This document shows, in pieces, positions 34,584-45,767 of a DNA stretch of 64,000 nucleotides. The DNA is from Paramyrothecium sp. XJ0827 (taxonomy: Eukaryota; Ascomycota; Sordariomycetes; Hypocreales; Stachybotryaceae). The stretch lies in contig JAJFPB010000001.1 in the NCBI GenBank assembly GCA_020881915.1, forward strand, positions 2,852,001 through 2,916,000. The letters are read 5' to 3'. The stretch's first letter is position 1. Every line of letters begins with the position of its first letter. Below the pieces are notes generated by a model, which was not told where the DNA came from, ran no database searches, and saw only the letters and a list, made by a program, of their open reading frames with translations. Position numbers and translations under genes: made by a program.

Positions 34584-36291
34584 TCATACAGTGACCAGCA
34601 CTCTGGCATTTTTGTAGTGCGACAGCAGGGGGTTCTCGCCGCTGCGCGTGGCCGTGTCCTCGACGTACGCCCAGTGGCGGAGGAAGTCGCCGTGGGACAT
34701 GACGCGCGTGAGCTTGCCGGTGATGGCGCGGTACATGGCTTCCGTTATGCGGAAGTCGGTGGGGAAGAGGATGTCAAAGTAGCCTTGGTGAACCTAGTCC
34801 TTGCGTATCAGTGCTTGTCCACATTCACATTGTATATGGGGAGGGCGTTGGGAGGCTTACCAAAGGCGTCGTCACCGGCACCATCTTCCTCTGGTACCGT
34901 GTCTGGACGACGGGGGCGTTCAGGCCCTTGACGGCCTGGGGCAGGGCGTCGAAGTCGGAGGTCATCAGCCTGTGCGCCGGGAAGTACTTCTCCAGGACGT
35001 CGAAGAACTGCATCAGGCGGGTGGGGATGAACTCGGGGTCCGACAGGTTAGCCGCAAAGGGCATCTTGGTGGAGAGGTAGCGCAGCATGGGGTTCGAGGG
35101 GTAGGGCTTGGGGTAGTCGCCGCCCGTGGCGGCGTGCCGGACGCGGAAGAAGCGCGCGGCGAGGGGGTCGAGCTCGTGCACGTAGAACTCGTAGAAGTCG
35201 CCGTCGCCGTCGATCAGGACGTGGCCCTGCAGGGGCTCCTCGGTGGCGACGTCGTAGCGGATGCCGTCGTGGGCAAAGTTGTCAAAGACCTCCATGGCGA
35301 GGAAGAAGCACGGCGAGGGGACGTACTGGTCCCAGTCGAAGATGGAGCGGTTGACGATCTCGACCTTGTCGACGTGGCCGCGCGACTCGGCCGTCGACAG
35401 CAGGTGGTGCTTCTGCATGGCGGCGAGGGCCGGGGAGATCTCGATGATGTTGTACTTGGTGCGGGCGTAGACCTGGGGGTCCACCTCGCGGATGAAGTCG
35501 AGGATGTTGAGCATGAGGGTGCCGCGGCCGGCGCCCATCTCGTAGATCATGAGATCGTGGTAGGGGTAGGTGGTGAGGCGGTAGTTGGAGACGAGGTAGC
35601 GGGCGATGGCCTCGCCGTAGTAGGGCCGGAACAGCTCCGTGGGCGTGTGCCAGAGCTGGCGGGTGGGATTCTCGCCCTCGGCGTCGTCGAGCGCGTCCTC
35701 GAACTCGGTGTAGCGGCGGCCCAGCTCGGCCTGGAACTCGAGCTCGTCCCGCATCTTGCCAAAGCTGAAGGGCTCGCCGGGGCTGAAGATGACGGCCTGC
35801 TTGGAGAAGTAGCCGTACGAAGGGTTATACAAGCTGTCTAGAATCCGGAACCACCAGAGGTTAGTGTCTTGACCTCAGCCGCAAAGGGCATCTCGCGACC
35901 GAGCTGCTGGCGGGGGGAAAGGGCGGGCCGTACCGTCTATAAAGTCTCGAAGCAGCATCTTGACCTGCCGGGGGCGCTCCGTCCGCTGCTTCAGCTCCTG
36001 CATGGAGATGTACGGGTACTGCGCGAACTCCTCGCTACGGTCCTGGGGGAGGATGTGGGTGCGCTGCTGCCAGCGGCTCTCGTTGGTCTTCATGCCGCGG
36101 TCGATCGACCCGCGGGCGGCATACGAGCGAGCCTGCTGCTGCCGCAGAGGGCCATGGCGGTGGCCGTGGCCGCGTGCCAGGCGGCTTCCAAGGTCCGCGA
36201 TCCGGTTTTGGCAGCCTCGCGGCCTGTGGCGGAACAATTGGCGGAAGAGGTGCGCGATGATGGGGGAGTCCATGGTCGGCCGCACGTTCAT
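34584..36291 (-). CDS. Mitochondrial SAM-dependent arginine methyltransferase, NDUFAF7/MidA family (DUF185)
   Basis: Three exons, 36291-35934, 35837-34861 and 34793-34584, give 514 residues with all phases kept. The N-terminus is rich in Arg/Gln and poor in acid (HLFRQLFRHRPRGCQNR), as expected for mitochondrial import. The methyltransferase core shows the SAM-binding loop IYEMGAGRGTLMLNI (about residues 217-231), YNIIEISPALAAMQ and the acceptor-side MEVFDNFAHDGI. The middle and C-terminal parts keep family blocks such as GYFSKQAVIFSPGEPF and the last-exon HQGYFDILFPTDF. NDUFAF7 dimethylates an arginine of the complex I subunit NDUFS2 and is needed for complex I assembly. That role is inferred from the family and fits a filamentous fungus with complex I. 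It is divergent from the MCY1-type gene. Confidence 0.9.
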
Positions 36292-36719
36292 GGACGTCTC
36301 GCGTGCATCTCACGATCTATGCAGAGTGTCAAATTATGGGAGCTCGTCGCTCCAGAGTCTCGATGGCCCGAGCTCCATTGGGATTCTCGGAAGCACGAAT
36401 GTTCCGTTGACGGGGCGGTTGGGGGTCCCTGGGCAGTGCCGAACAAGCGCCCTGCCGCAGCACCGCTCAAGCCACTATGGCGCCCGAGACCACTAAACAG
36501 GGGTCTCATGCACTTCTTTTTTTGTTAGAGGAAGGGTGTCGCATGACATCAGTAAAAAGCAGGGCCCTTTGACTAAGGTAGGTCGGAATAATTTTGGCGC
36601 ATGACTTCATCAATCCTCTTGCACGTAGAAGCGCAGCAGTCGACAGCATCACGACATGTCCAACTGCGGGCAAGGAGGATCATCTGTATGATTATGGGCC
36701 CACGGTTCGTGCTAATACC
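36292..36719. promoter_or_regulatory. Divergent upstream region of NDUFAF7-type and MCY1-type genes
   Basis: About 430 bp between two mitochondrial-protein gene starts that face apart. It must contain both promoters. A single AAGGTA palindrome fragment lies near 36575. Confidence 0.5.
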
Positions 36720-38063
36720 ATGTCATTGAGCGATCATCCCAGAGCTTATGGCTCGGCCGCCCTCGCGCTGGCCTTCACGGCCGGCATCCTCTTGACCCTT
36801 GGCTTCAAGGACTTTTACCCGGACCTCGAGCGGCAGTACCAGCAGCGCCGCGGCGAGTCCAAGCGGTCGCGGGCTATAGCGGCGCGCCGCAGCAGCATCT
36901 TTTGGGGCTCGCCGGTCAAGCTCGAGGACCACGAGGCGAACGCAGCGAACGCGGCCCCGGCGCAGGAGCCGACTGCCTCGGAGGGCATTGAGGCGTGCAT
37001 CGGCAACACGCCGCTTATAAAGATCCATTCACTTTCAAATGCCACGGGCCGTACAATCTTGGCCAAGGCTGAGCTGCTCAACGGCGCCGGGAACAGCCCC
37101 AAGGACCGCGTCGCCCTGAACATGATCCGGGAAGCCGAGGCGCAGGGCCTCCTGAGACCTCACCACGGCGATACCATTTACGAGGGCACCGTCGGCAGCA
37201 CTGGCATATCACTGGCCAGCCTGGCCCGGGCTCTGGGGTACAAGGCGCACATATGCATGCCGGACGATCAAAGCTATGAGAAGTCAGACTTGCTGCTCCA
37301 TCTCGGTGCCAACGTAGAGCGCGTCGCCGTCGCCCCCATCACAAGCCCCGACCACTTCGTCAACCTCGCTAGGCGGCGCGCCATAGAACACACGCAATCC
37401 TCTAAGGACGGGAGCCGAGGCTTCTTCGCCAACCAGTTTGAGTCGGCGGCCAACTGGCAAGCCCACCTGAACGGCACGGGACCGGAGATCTGGAAGCAGA
37501 CCGGCGGCGAGGTCGATGCGTTCGTCGCTGGCGCCGGCACGGGCGGTACCATCTCTGGTGTCGCCAAGTATCTCAAGGAGGAACAAAAACTCTCCAACCT
37601 CAAGGTGGTGCTGGCGGACCCCCAAGGCAGCGGCCTCTACAACAAGATCAAGCACGGGGTCATGTACTCGCCCACCGAGAGGGAGGGCACGCGGCGCCGG
37701 CAGCAGGTCGATTCCATCGTGGAGGGCGTCGGCATCAACCGCGTCACAGAGAACCTCGAAGCCGGCAGGGATCTGATCGACGACGCCGTGCGTGTGACGG
37801 ACGACCAGGCCTGCAGGATGGCCCGCTGGCTCGTCGAGAAGGACGGCATCTTTATCGGCAGCAGCAGTTCCGTCAATTGTGTCGCTGCGGTCGTGACGGC
37901 CATGACGCTGCCGCCCGGCAGCCAGGTAGTCACCATCCTGTGCGACTCGGGCACGCGCCACCTCAGCAAGTTCTGGAAGCGCATCAAGGATCTGGGGCTG
38001 GAGCAGGGAGTAGACACGGTGCCAGACCTCTTCACGGAGCTAGGTATATCCAAGACTACTTAA
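36720..38063 (+). CDS. MCY1: Membrane-anchored cysteine synthase-like PLP enzyme (Mcy1 type)
   Basis: Intronless, 447 residues from the first in-frame ATG. The N-terminus has a hydrophobic segment (SAALALAFTAGILLTLGF, residues 12-29) followed by a very basic stretch (QQRRGESKRSRAIAARR). This is a signal-anchor layout that fits yeast Mcy1, a cysteine synthase-like protein of the mitochondrial outer membrane. The catalytic region has IGNTPLIKI, the PLP lysine in GNSPKDRVALNMI (K128), EGTVGSTGISLA, the phosphate-binding GAGTGGTISGV and a GSSSSVNC segment near the C-terminus. The fold is therefore a complete type II PLP enzyme of the cysteine synthase/cystathionine beta-synthase family. The exact reaction is not known from sequence. 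Confidence 0.88.
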   Translation: MSLSDHPRAYGSAALALAFTAGILLTLGFKDFYPDLERQYQQRRGESKRSRAIAARRSSIFWGSPVKLEDHEANAANAAPAQEPTASEGIEACIGNTPLIKIHSLSNATGRTILAKAELLNGAGNSPKDRVALNMIREAEAQGLLRPHHGDTIYEGTVGSTGISLASLARALGYKAHICMPDDQSYEKSDLLLHLGANVERVAVAPITSPDHFVNLARRRAIEHTQSSKDGSRGFFANQFESAANWQAHLNGTGPEIWKQTGGEVDAFVAGAGTGGTISGVAKYLKEEQKLSNLKVVLADPQGSGLYNKIKHGVMYSPTEREGTRRRQQVDSIVEGVGINRVTENLEAGRDLIDDAVRVTDDQACRMARWLVEKDGIFIGSSSSVNCVAAVVTAMTLPPGSQVVTILCDSGTRHLSKFWKRIKDLGLEQGVDTVPDLFTELGISKTT

Positions 38064-38377
38064 GTAAGACATGAGTTCACATAGGGGCCAATCACCCAGA
38101 GCATGTAGAGAAGAAGGCGCTATGCGGCCCTGAATAATCTAAATATCGAGCCTTCTATACTACTAAACAGCGCATGGCTGACGCTCGGATATCGCTTCGT
38201 TAAGACCTGGATAATAATGAAAATGACACGCCGTGATCCCGGACTTGATATTTGGTACAACTGTGTGCTTTCTTTTCCCCGAGAAACTCCTCTCCCCGCG
38301 TCCGCACCCAGAGCGGACCCCATTGCAAGGCACAAACCTTCCCTTGCGAAAATAAAACGCCAGAACGTAACATCTGT
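38064..38377. other. Convergent 3' flanks
   Basis: The interval between the MCY1-type stop (+) and the tiny last exon of TFIIS (-). No gene was recognised. Confidence 0.5.
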
Positions 38378-39609
38378 CTACGAAAACTATAAACCATGGC
38401 GTTAGCACGACGAGGCGGCACGGCACGGCGCATTCACTAGTCCAGGTAGCGAAACATACCTTCCAACGGTTTCCGCAGTTCATACATTCGCAAAATGTCG
38501 TCATCGGTTCGTCAGCACTCCTGGTTTGCGCCTGCGTGTAGCTGACCTTCTTCTTCTTGCACTTGCTGCACTCCAGGCTGTCGCTGATGCTCTTCTCGGC
38601 CATGGGGACCTGCGCGTTCTTCATGTTCTCCTTCTCCAGCTCGAGCTCTATCTTGCGCTGGACCTCGCTCTTGAGCTCGTCGTCGGTCATGGCGACGAAC
38701 CTGTCGGCCGCCACATCGCCCGACATGACCCTGCGGCCCAGCTCCTTGTTGGACTTGTTCTTGAGGTTGGCGAATAGCGACCGAATCTTTTTCTTGTACT
38801 CCGGGCCCTCGCCCTTGAAGTAGACGAACGCGGCGTTCTCGACGGCGACGGACTTGGCGATGACGTCGGACTCGGGGTCGGTCGACCGGTAGGCAAGGCC
38901 ATTGTAGATGAGACCGATGCACTGGTTCCGGACGGTGGAGTCGGTGCGCTTGATGTCCACGCCGTCGGCGTCGTACCGGCGCTTCTCGGGGTCGCCCTTG
39001 AACGTCCTCTTAGCTCCACTTGAGGATGCCGCGGGTGCTGCTGCGGGTGAGGAGGCCGGCGCCGGCGCGGGTGAGCCGATTTTGGATTTGTGCAGCTTCG
39101 AGTTCTTCTCCTGCTCCACCAGCTTCTTCCACTTCGCGACGAGTTCTGACGCAGCGCGGGCGATTTCCTTGTTTGGATTGGCTCGAAGCTTTCCTACGTA
39201 GACACCGGCCCTGGTAGCCTGGATGGCGCATGGGTCAGTACAGGCGGATTGTGACAGTATTGACAATAAATCCAAACTGACAAAGGAAAGATGAAATCAG
39301 AATCAGCTACAGCTTGAGCAGACCGTCGGCCTGACGTCGTCTCCATCCCACGTCCGCGCAATACCGAGGGCGCATATCTACGACCCTCGAGGACGTGGCG
39401 AGACGTGGAATCTGCAGGCTTTGAGGCTTCTGCATGACACTGCGAGGAAAAATGGTTGCGACGACGTCACTCACCCGAAGCATCTCCTCGGTGGGGGAAG
39501 CATCCTTCTTAAGGCTCTCCAGCAGCTTCAAGGCGTTCTCGGCAGGCTCGTTGGCGGCGACGCACTTGGTCAGCGCCTTGACGCGCGACTCGAGCTCACG
39601 TTGGTCCAT
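38378..39609 (-). CDS. DST1: Transcription elongation factor TFIIS
   Basis: Rescues backtracked RNA polymerase II by stimulating transcript cleavage. Three exons: 39609-39475, 39218-38460 and 38386-38378, giving 300 residues. The N-terminal TFIIS/LW domain spans the 256-nt first intron (TEEMLR-ATRAGVYVGKLR). The Pol II-binding central domain includes RNQCIGLIYNGLA and FANLKNKSNKELGRRVMSG. The C-terminal zinc ribbon has CSKCKKKKVSYTQAQTRSAD with the catalytic Asp-Glu pair of the acidic hairpin (SADEP), then CMNCGNRWKFS. The last exon encodes only Phe-Ser-stop. Without that splice the protein would run on into unrelated sequence, and the KFS ending matches the family. The splice has a GTATGT donor, a GCTAAC branch site and a TATAG acceptor. 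Confidence 0.96.
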
Positions 39610-40949
39610 GGCGAGTTTTTCTCCTTGGCGGATTCCAGGCGGCGACGGCGGGGAAAAGGCGTGGGAGGGAGAACAGAGCTGCGGGAGTGGTGATGCGCGC
39701 GAGCTGCCACCCAAGGTCGCGATTCCCATAAAAAAGGTACATCTGGAGCGTGCGTCTGACGGAGTGGTCCAGGGCACGTGAGCAGACTTCGGACGATCCG
39801 GGGTTTAGCCCGGGAGCCTCCTCAGGGCCCGAGTCAAGCACGCTCAGGATTGGCTTACCCTATAAGCCATCCGTGTAAGAGACCCCGATTTCGACTGATT
39901 CCTCTCACACCTTGCGAATATATCAAGAAACTGCACTGTCAGTGAAGTCAGTGAAACTGATGTATTTAACGCACTTCAGCACCCCACTTTTGACATCACC
40001 CTTGGTCTTTTGACATCTTGTTCCACTTGGTCCTTGAATCTCGACGCCTGTCAGGCCTTACTCCGCGTCAAACCCGACTTGTTCGTTGTTTAACTACCAT
40101 TTTGCTGTTATTTGCTCTTATTTTGCTATCACTTATACAATAATACTGATACATATCTATGTAAAGTAAGATTGTCATTAACTACAGTTGAGCAATCACT
40201 TGTGTCAATTCCCCCCAAGATGGATTTTGAGTGCAGTATCCTTGGCCCAATTGCACAGGGAGCCAGCAGAGTCCTCCCAAAACCAAAACCGCGAAAAGAT
40301 TGGTCGAGTTCCACCACAGAGCAGCATGACCTCATAGAAGAAGAGAACGATCAAGACTAAAAATTTTTTCTGGACGCAGCTACAACAACTAGACCATCAG
40401 CTACTTGCCTGCCCGGTAGGATTCTGACTGACAAGCAGCCGCAGGTTTGGAGTAAGATATCAGGGCTCAACCGTTACAAAGCGCATGCCCGACTTCGAGA
40501 GAATGAATACTACAGTGGCATATAAATAGGTCTCAATTGCTTGGGCTCTTTCTTTTGTGGTGGGGGCGTGTGCATTGACCAGAAGGCAGTGGACAGGCAG
40601 GAAGTGAAGGGCGAGGGAGGGGTGGAGGATTCATACGTTTCATGTATCGTGAGAGAAACGCTACATATCCAATGCCATTTAGCCACCAGCTAGAGGTGCA
40701 AGCTCTGGCTGAGTACAGATGGAGCAGATAAAATAACGACTGTAAATATTGGGTATCCTGTCTATCGAATATGACTATCTCAATGGAGTAGCTCTTTATA
40801 AGTGCTAAAAGTTGCTTAATTTGCCGCTTCCCAAAATACTGGAAACACATTTATCCAAAGAGCGTGAACGCTTGCTGATACAAAAGAACAAAAAGAAAAA
40901 TACGGGAATCATGCATCCCGTGAATACATAGTGAAGATGAGAAAAGAAT
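39610..40949. other. Intergenic region between TFIIS and MFS transporter genes
   Basis: 1.3 kb between two minus-strand genes, partly A+T-rich. A 46-codon ATG frame at 40220-40360 (Lys/Pro-rich, acidic end) has no recognisable relatives and is not annotated. Nothing else was recognised. Confidence 0.5.
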
Positions 40950-42676
40950 TTATACGGATGGCCTGCTTTTCTTGGCGTCGTGGGAGATGCTCCCAGGACC
41001 GCGTCCATCAATCGAGTCCAATCGTTCAGCAGGATGTTCCTCGGGAATGTCGGTATCTAGATCCTCGTTGAATAGACGTTGAGGATTGAAGGCAAAGGTG
41101 CCATCAGGAATGAAGGTGGAAGCGAAGATGAGGATGCCAATAACGGTGAATTGGACTCCCGCCGTGTAAACCAAGCCTGACCGAATGGATCCGCCGTTCT
41201 TTGACCCGCCAGTCTGATCGTAAATGTCGTCAAGATATCGACCCAGGAATGTTCCTGCAATAGCGTACGTGATGACGTAGAAGCAGTATAAAAAGGCCAT
41301 GACGGCTCCGAGCGCCGACACACGCGGAGACTCGGATTCGCGGCGGCCGAGGGCAGCCTGGATGTAAGCGGCAAGGGAGACGTCACCGGCAGCCCAGCCC
41401 ATGGACACAGGGATGAGAGTGGCGGCAGCCTGCCATGCGTACTTGACTTCGCCGGCGGGAGGGTACCAGTAGGGGAAGTACCAAACAACGAAGAGCATGA
41501 GGGCATCCAGGCGTAACCAAGGGATGGGCGTGGGGACGAGGTTCGTGAAGATGAAGACAAAGGCGGCGCCGAACAGCTCTCCGAGGTTGGAACCACCGAC
41601 CATGATCTGGCCCCAGGCAGACTCCCCGAGGTAGCGCTTGCTGACCTGGGCGGCGATGCCGTTCTCCAAGTAGCGATGGGCGTAGAGGGCCACGCCGTAC
41701 GAGGGCAGCAGCCAGATGAAGCGGCGCGAGGTGAAGAGGATCTTGGCGCCGACCCAGACGGACTCACCAAAGAGCATGAAGCCACCAAGGATGGAAGAGA
41801 AGATGCCCGGGCCGTCGTTGTCGAGCGCCTTGCGGGCCTGGCGCTTGAAGCCAAGCTCGCTGATGCAGAACCAGGCGCCGGACGCGCAGGTGAAGAAGAT
41901 GGGGGTGATGATGAAGGAGCGGTTGTTGCCGATCTGGGGGATGAGGACGAGAGCGGTGACGAAGGAGGCGGCTGTACCGGAGATTTCGTAGAAAATGTGT
42001 ACCTGTGACCGGGGTGTGAGCATGTTGGCAGTTACAGGTCTAATTGGATTTCTCATGGTGGTCGAGAAGCTTCAACAAGCTCAGACCGAAAAGGGGTACT
42101 TACAGCGGCATCCATCTTGCGCAGCTTCTGGACGTTGCCTCCCACGATGTCTCGAGGGATGACACGTCGGATCAGCTCGACCATGCCGTAGGCGATGCCG
42201 CAGATGGCGTATATGGGAATCATGCCGTCCGTGGCGTAGTCGCCGTAGTAGTGGTAGTCGTTCTTGGGGTGCTTGCCGACGCCGCGGAAGTCCGGGGGCA
42301 GAAAGGTGCCGCCGGTGGCGGCGTCCATGACGAGGATGACGGCGGTGAGGACGCCGAAGAGGAGGATGGCGCAGGCGAGGACGTTCTTGGTCGGGAAGCG
42401 CTTGATGAGCGGGGCGATGAGGATGGAGCCGACGCACTGGAAGGCCTGGTTGAGGCCCTGGAGCAGGCCGATGCGGCCAAAGGTGCGGGTGTCGGCGCGG
42501 TGGCCGAGGACGGCCTCGTAGTCGTAGCGGTTGGTGGCGAGGGCGGTGATGGAGCCGTTGAAGGCCTCGAGGCCGAACTTGTAGAGCATGATGCCGAGGA
42601 CGTAGAGGGCGATGTTGCGCCGCTCCTGGGGCGAGAAGGCCCGGAGGCCGTCAACAAAGTCTTGCCAGTAGCCCAT
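40950..42676 (-). CDS. Major facilitator superfamily membrane transporter, substrate unknown
   Basis: Two exons, 42676-42104 and 42002-40950, give 541 residues; the intron has a GTAAGT donor and a TCACAG acceptor. The protein has many hydrophobic segments spread over its length (for example LYVLGIMLYKFGLEAFNGSI, NVLACAILLFGVLTAVILVM, SFIITPIFFTCASGAWFCI, ALMLFVVWYFPYWYPPAGEV and SALGAVMAFLYCFYVITYAI), in keeping with an MFS-type carrier of about 11-12 helices. The central loop reads VELIRRVIPRDIVGGNVQ, which I associate with a fungal-specific MFS group of unknown substrate. The C-terminal tail is hydrophilic and acidic. The start MGYWQDFVDGL was preferred over an in-frame ATG at 42850 because the extra 58 residues look like leader sequence. 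Confidence 0.82.
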
Positions 42677-45600
42677 GGCTGCCGCGAGGTGACCGGGGGA
42701 AGTGTGATGTGGTCGTCTATGGCGAAGAGTGTTAGCTGTCTGCTGTTTCTTCGCGACGAGATACTGCGAGGAGGCCCGTGATGTGTTCGTCTTACGCCTA
42801 GATATCCCATGCTCTAGCTCGACCCTCGGCACAGAGAGAGCTGGGGCCATGCGATGGAGACGTCAAGAGAGACGGTCAAAGGAGAACTGCGCACTTACCT
42901 TCAAGCTTTATGGACGGGAATGAAGATTTGATACTCGTTGCATTACATCACTTACACGCCGTGGACGCATTGCCCACAGGCGAGTGGTTAGCCATAGCTA
43001 TATATGAAGCTCAGAGAAAGTAGCCTCCCCAGTCACATCCGACACCTCGGGACTCCTCGCCCATTCAAGCTCACCGGCTCATGCAGGCCCATTGTGTAGA
43101 AGGCTTCGGACGACGACAGCAACCTTCCACGTGCTGCGGGCCATTGGGTTGATAGGCTCATTGTTGCAGGTCCCAGAAGTCGGACGGGTGGCAGGGGGGT
43201 CGTAGGGGTGGGTGGTTCTGCATAACATGGGAAGCACACGTTTCTGCCAAAGGGCAGGGTCTGTGTTCTGGACAAAAGCCCATCTGAGCCTCTGCCATGT
43301 AAAAATAAATACCTCGGGAGGGACAGCACGAAACGTCTGTCGACGTGCTGCCAGTCATCCGGGGCAAGGGGGGTCCCATGTAAGCTGAGATGGTGGCAGG
43401 GACGAAAGCCCACCCGCACTGGAGGGGATGCAAGGGGTTCTGAACTTCTGGGGGCCAGGGGTCGAGGGGCCCCCACTGACTGGGCTCCTGGCGATGGGCG
43501 TAGGATCGGGTTAGAATGCCCAGAGAGACAGAAGAAGAGCTGGGTTGCAGAAACGCATCGTATGGTACGGAGCAGGCACCTCATCTATCTGCCGGCCACC
43601 CTTCTCTGGTGGACGGTGGGGTGGCGCGCGCGCACACGCAACTCATCAAGGTGAAGGGGCCAGGAACTTGGTCCTTTGCCGTAAACGTCTTTAGCCACCA
43701 GCCCAGGAGCTGCGAGAGCCTGCCGTTCCCACAAGGCTTGGGTGCGGCCGACTACCTTGCCTTACCAACCAATCTACTGACAACTAAGGCAAGGCAAGGC
43801 ACGGCACGCCCACCTGTTCGGGAGGGCCCTTAAGCCGTTTTCGTGCCGCTGAGAAAGATAGCTCCAGCGGCCTGGCACGCACGTTGTCGGCTTGCTCAAC
43901 CGTGACTGGTTGTTCCTTTTTTCTTTGCTTTTTCGTTCGATGCAGCAACTTGACTAACGTGGCTGCACAAGAGGCGATTCTTGCGAAATACCCTTGGGAT
44001 GGTGTCGTCTTGGCTCATTGCCAATTCAAGCCTTGTCCGTGTTAGTCACGAGTCTCCGGGAAGGGCTGAATGTATTCCGCCGACTGCATTATCATGCCCA
44101 CAACTGGGTGTCTTTCATTTCAAGTCTCTGTTTTTGTGGCTTTGAACAGTCACTACCCCAGCACAAACGCTGCAGTACCCATCGCGATGCTGACTGGCCA
44201 GACAACCATCTAATAACAACCACAGGCATAGACAAGCCTCCCAGGTACCGCCGTGGCCGTAGAGGTTCACGGCGCAGAATGGTGGATCATGGTTCCGCGG
44301 TCCGCCCTGTTGCCCTTGGTGGATTTGGTGACTATGGAGACCCGTCCGGGGCGAACCTTCGTGTAAATCTGAGACATCACACAGGGCCGGCGCTGAATAC
44401 CAAGACTCCCAAGAAACTCTCTTTCGACGGCACTTGATGATTCCTGGCCTGCCGGTTGAAGGATCCAGGGAGGCGCACAACAATTTGGGTTCGCCCATTC
44501 GTCACTGAAACAGCCACTGCCTTGGCATGGACTCGTAATCGTTACACGTCGGACGCCGTTTTGCAATATCGCCAAATGAAGGACAATTTACACTTTATTG
44601 CTTCCGGGTCGTCTAGCGGCGCATGCTGCTCCACCGGCTCGCTCCCCCTCCGAAAAAGCTTCTGCTGTGCCAAGCGGATCCGCTCGGTATCCGAATCAAG
44701 CTCATGGCCCAGCGGCTGACCGCCACAGCTGCGGGAGTCGTTCCGTTTCTTTGGGGTACGATATCCAACCGGGGCTATCCACCATCCACCATGGCGTCCG
44801 ATTCGGGGGCTTCGGTGGCCCGCCATTTCTTCTTGTAATACGAGTAGGCAGGACGTGACGTGCGATGGCTCCCAAGAACCTGCTGCCGGGACCGAGAGGC
44901 ACAAATCTGCGGGCAAGGGGACGTTGCATCATTCTAGGGCTTACAATGCAAGACCCCTACCCGGATCGCCAACATCTCCTCCGACGTGTGCTGTAGTCTA
45001 GAGGCCAAGACTGATCGTCTTCCTACAGGCCTCCTACAGACTTGATTCTGTTTTGCCAAGCAGTAGGCGGAAAAAACAAAGAAAAGAATTGGTCTTCATC
45101 CCAAACCACACCTCCTCTCTTACTTCTTACAGGAAGCAACAACGCAGGAAGTGACGACATTTCAAGAAGCCTTCGCACAGAGCATCGATGGCCCAGTAGC
45201 CTTCGACAGGGGTAGATCGTGTTCTCGAAGCTTAGCGTTTGTGCCCAATCCTTGGCTCTCTGGCCCCGGTCAGCAAACAAGGGCCAAAGCAAGCCATTCC
45301 AGCTCTCCCACTGGACGTACCGCACACTGGACATCACATCAGTAGCTGCAGCAAATCACCAATCGGATTTCGTGAGTGGCCGTGGACAGTGAAGCCCTCA
45401 CCGGCCGTCGTCATACATCACAAAGACCTCCTACCCTCGCAATGGAGCATGATTTCATCCGTGGCTACTGCCTCAGCCATCTTGAGTAGTGACAGATCTG
45501 AGAGGAAACGTAGATAGATGCTTGTGTTGTAAACATAACGTACATTCGTTTCCTCAGTAAATTTACATCACTCCCACGATCAATGACAGAGCGCCGATAT

Positions 45601-45767
45601 TGCCATTATTCCTCTTTTGACGGCCAGGGTCTAGCATTGTAGAAGAAAAATATCAAGTCATGCACACCACTTATTCGCCTCAGTCAACTAGTCTTTGGGC
45701 TGTCGGCTCAGCCGCCTGGAGAGTGACTGTATGACAGTAATGCGGTTCCAGGCAAGTCAATGTAAAT
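42677..45767. other. 3.1-kb gene-free interval
   Basis: Lies between the MFS transporter start and the RAD2 stop, both on the minus strand. Several overlapping frames of 80-150 codons exist on both strands (for example 43994-44437 and 44542-44916), but none shows recognisable motifs, compositional bias of coding sequence or convincing splice extension. A short degenerate AGGCA/ACGGC repeat lies at about 43785-43810. No tRNA was recognised. Confidence 0.45.

Noticed and set aside
34801..35841. 346-codon Val/Gly/Glu-rich plus-strand frame opposite the NDUFAF7-type gene
   Set aside because: Antisense of a GC-rich conserved exon; composition is artefactual.
40220..40360. Small ATG frame of 46 codons, Lys/Pro-rich, possible transposon or gene fragment
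   Set aside because: No recognisable relatives, no splice extension found, and no terminal repeats seen around it.
43994..44437. 147-codon frame in the long gap
   Set aside because: It has no domain, no signal peptide and no coding-like composition, and overlaps equally long frames on the other strand.
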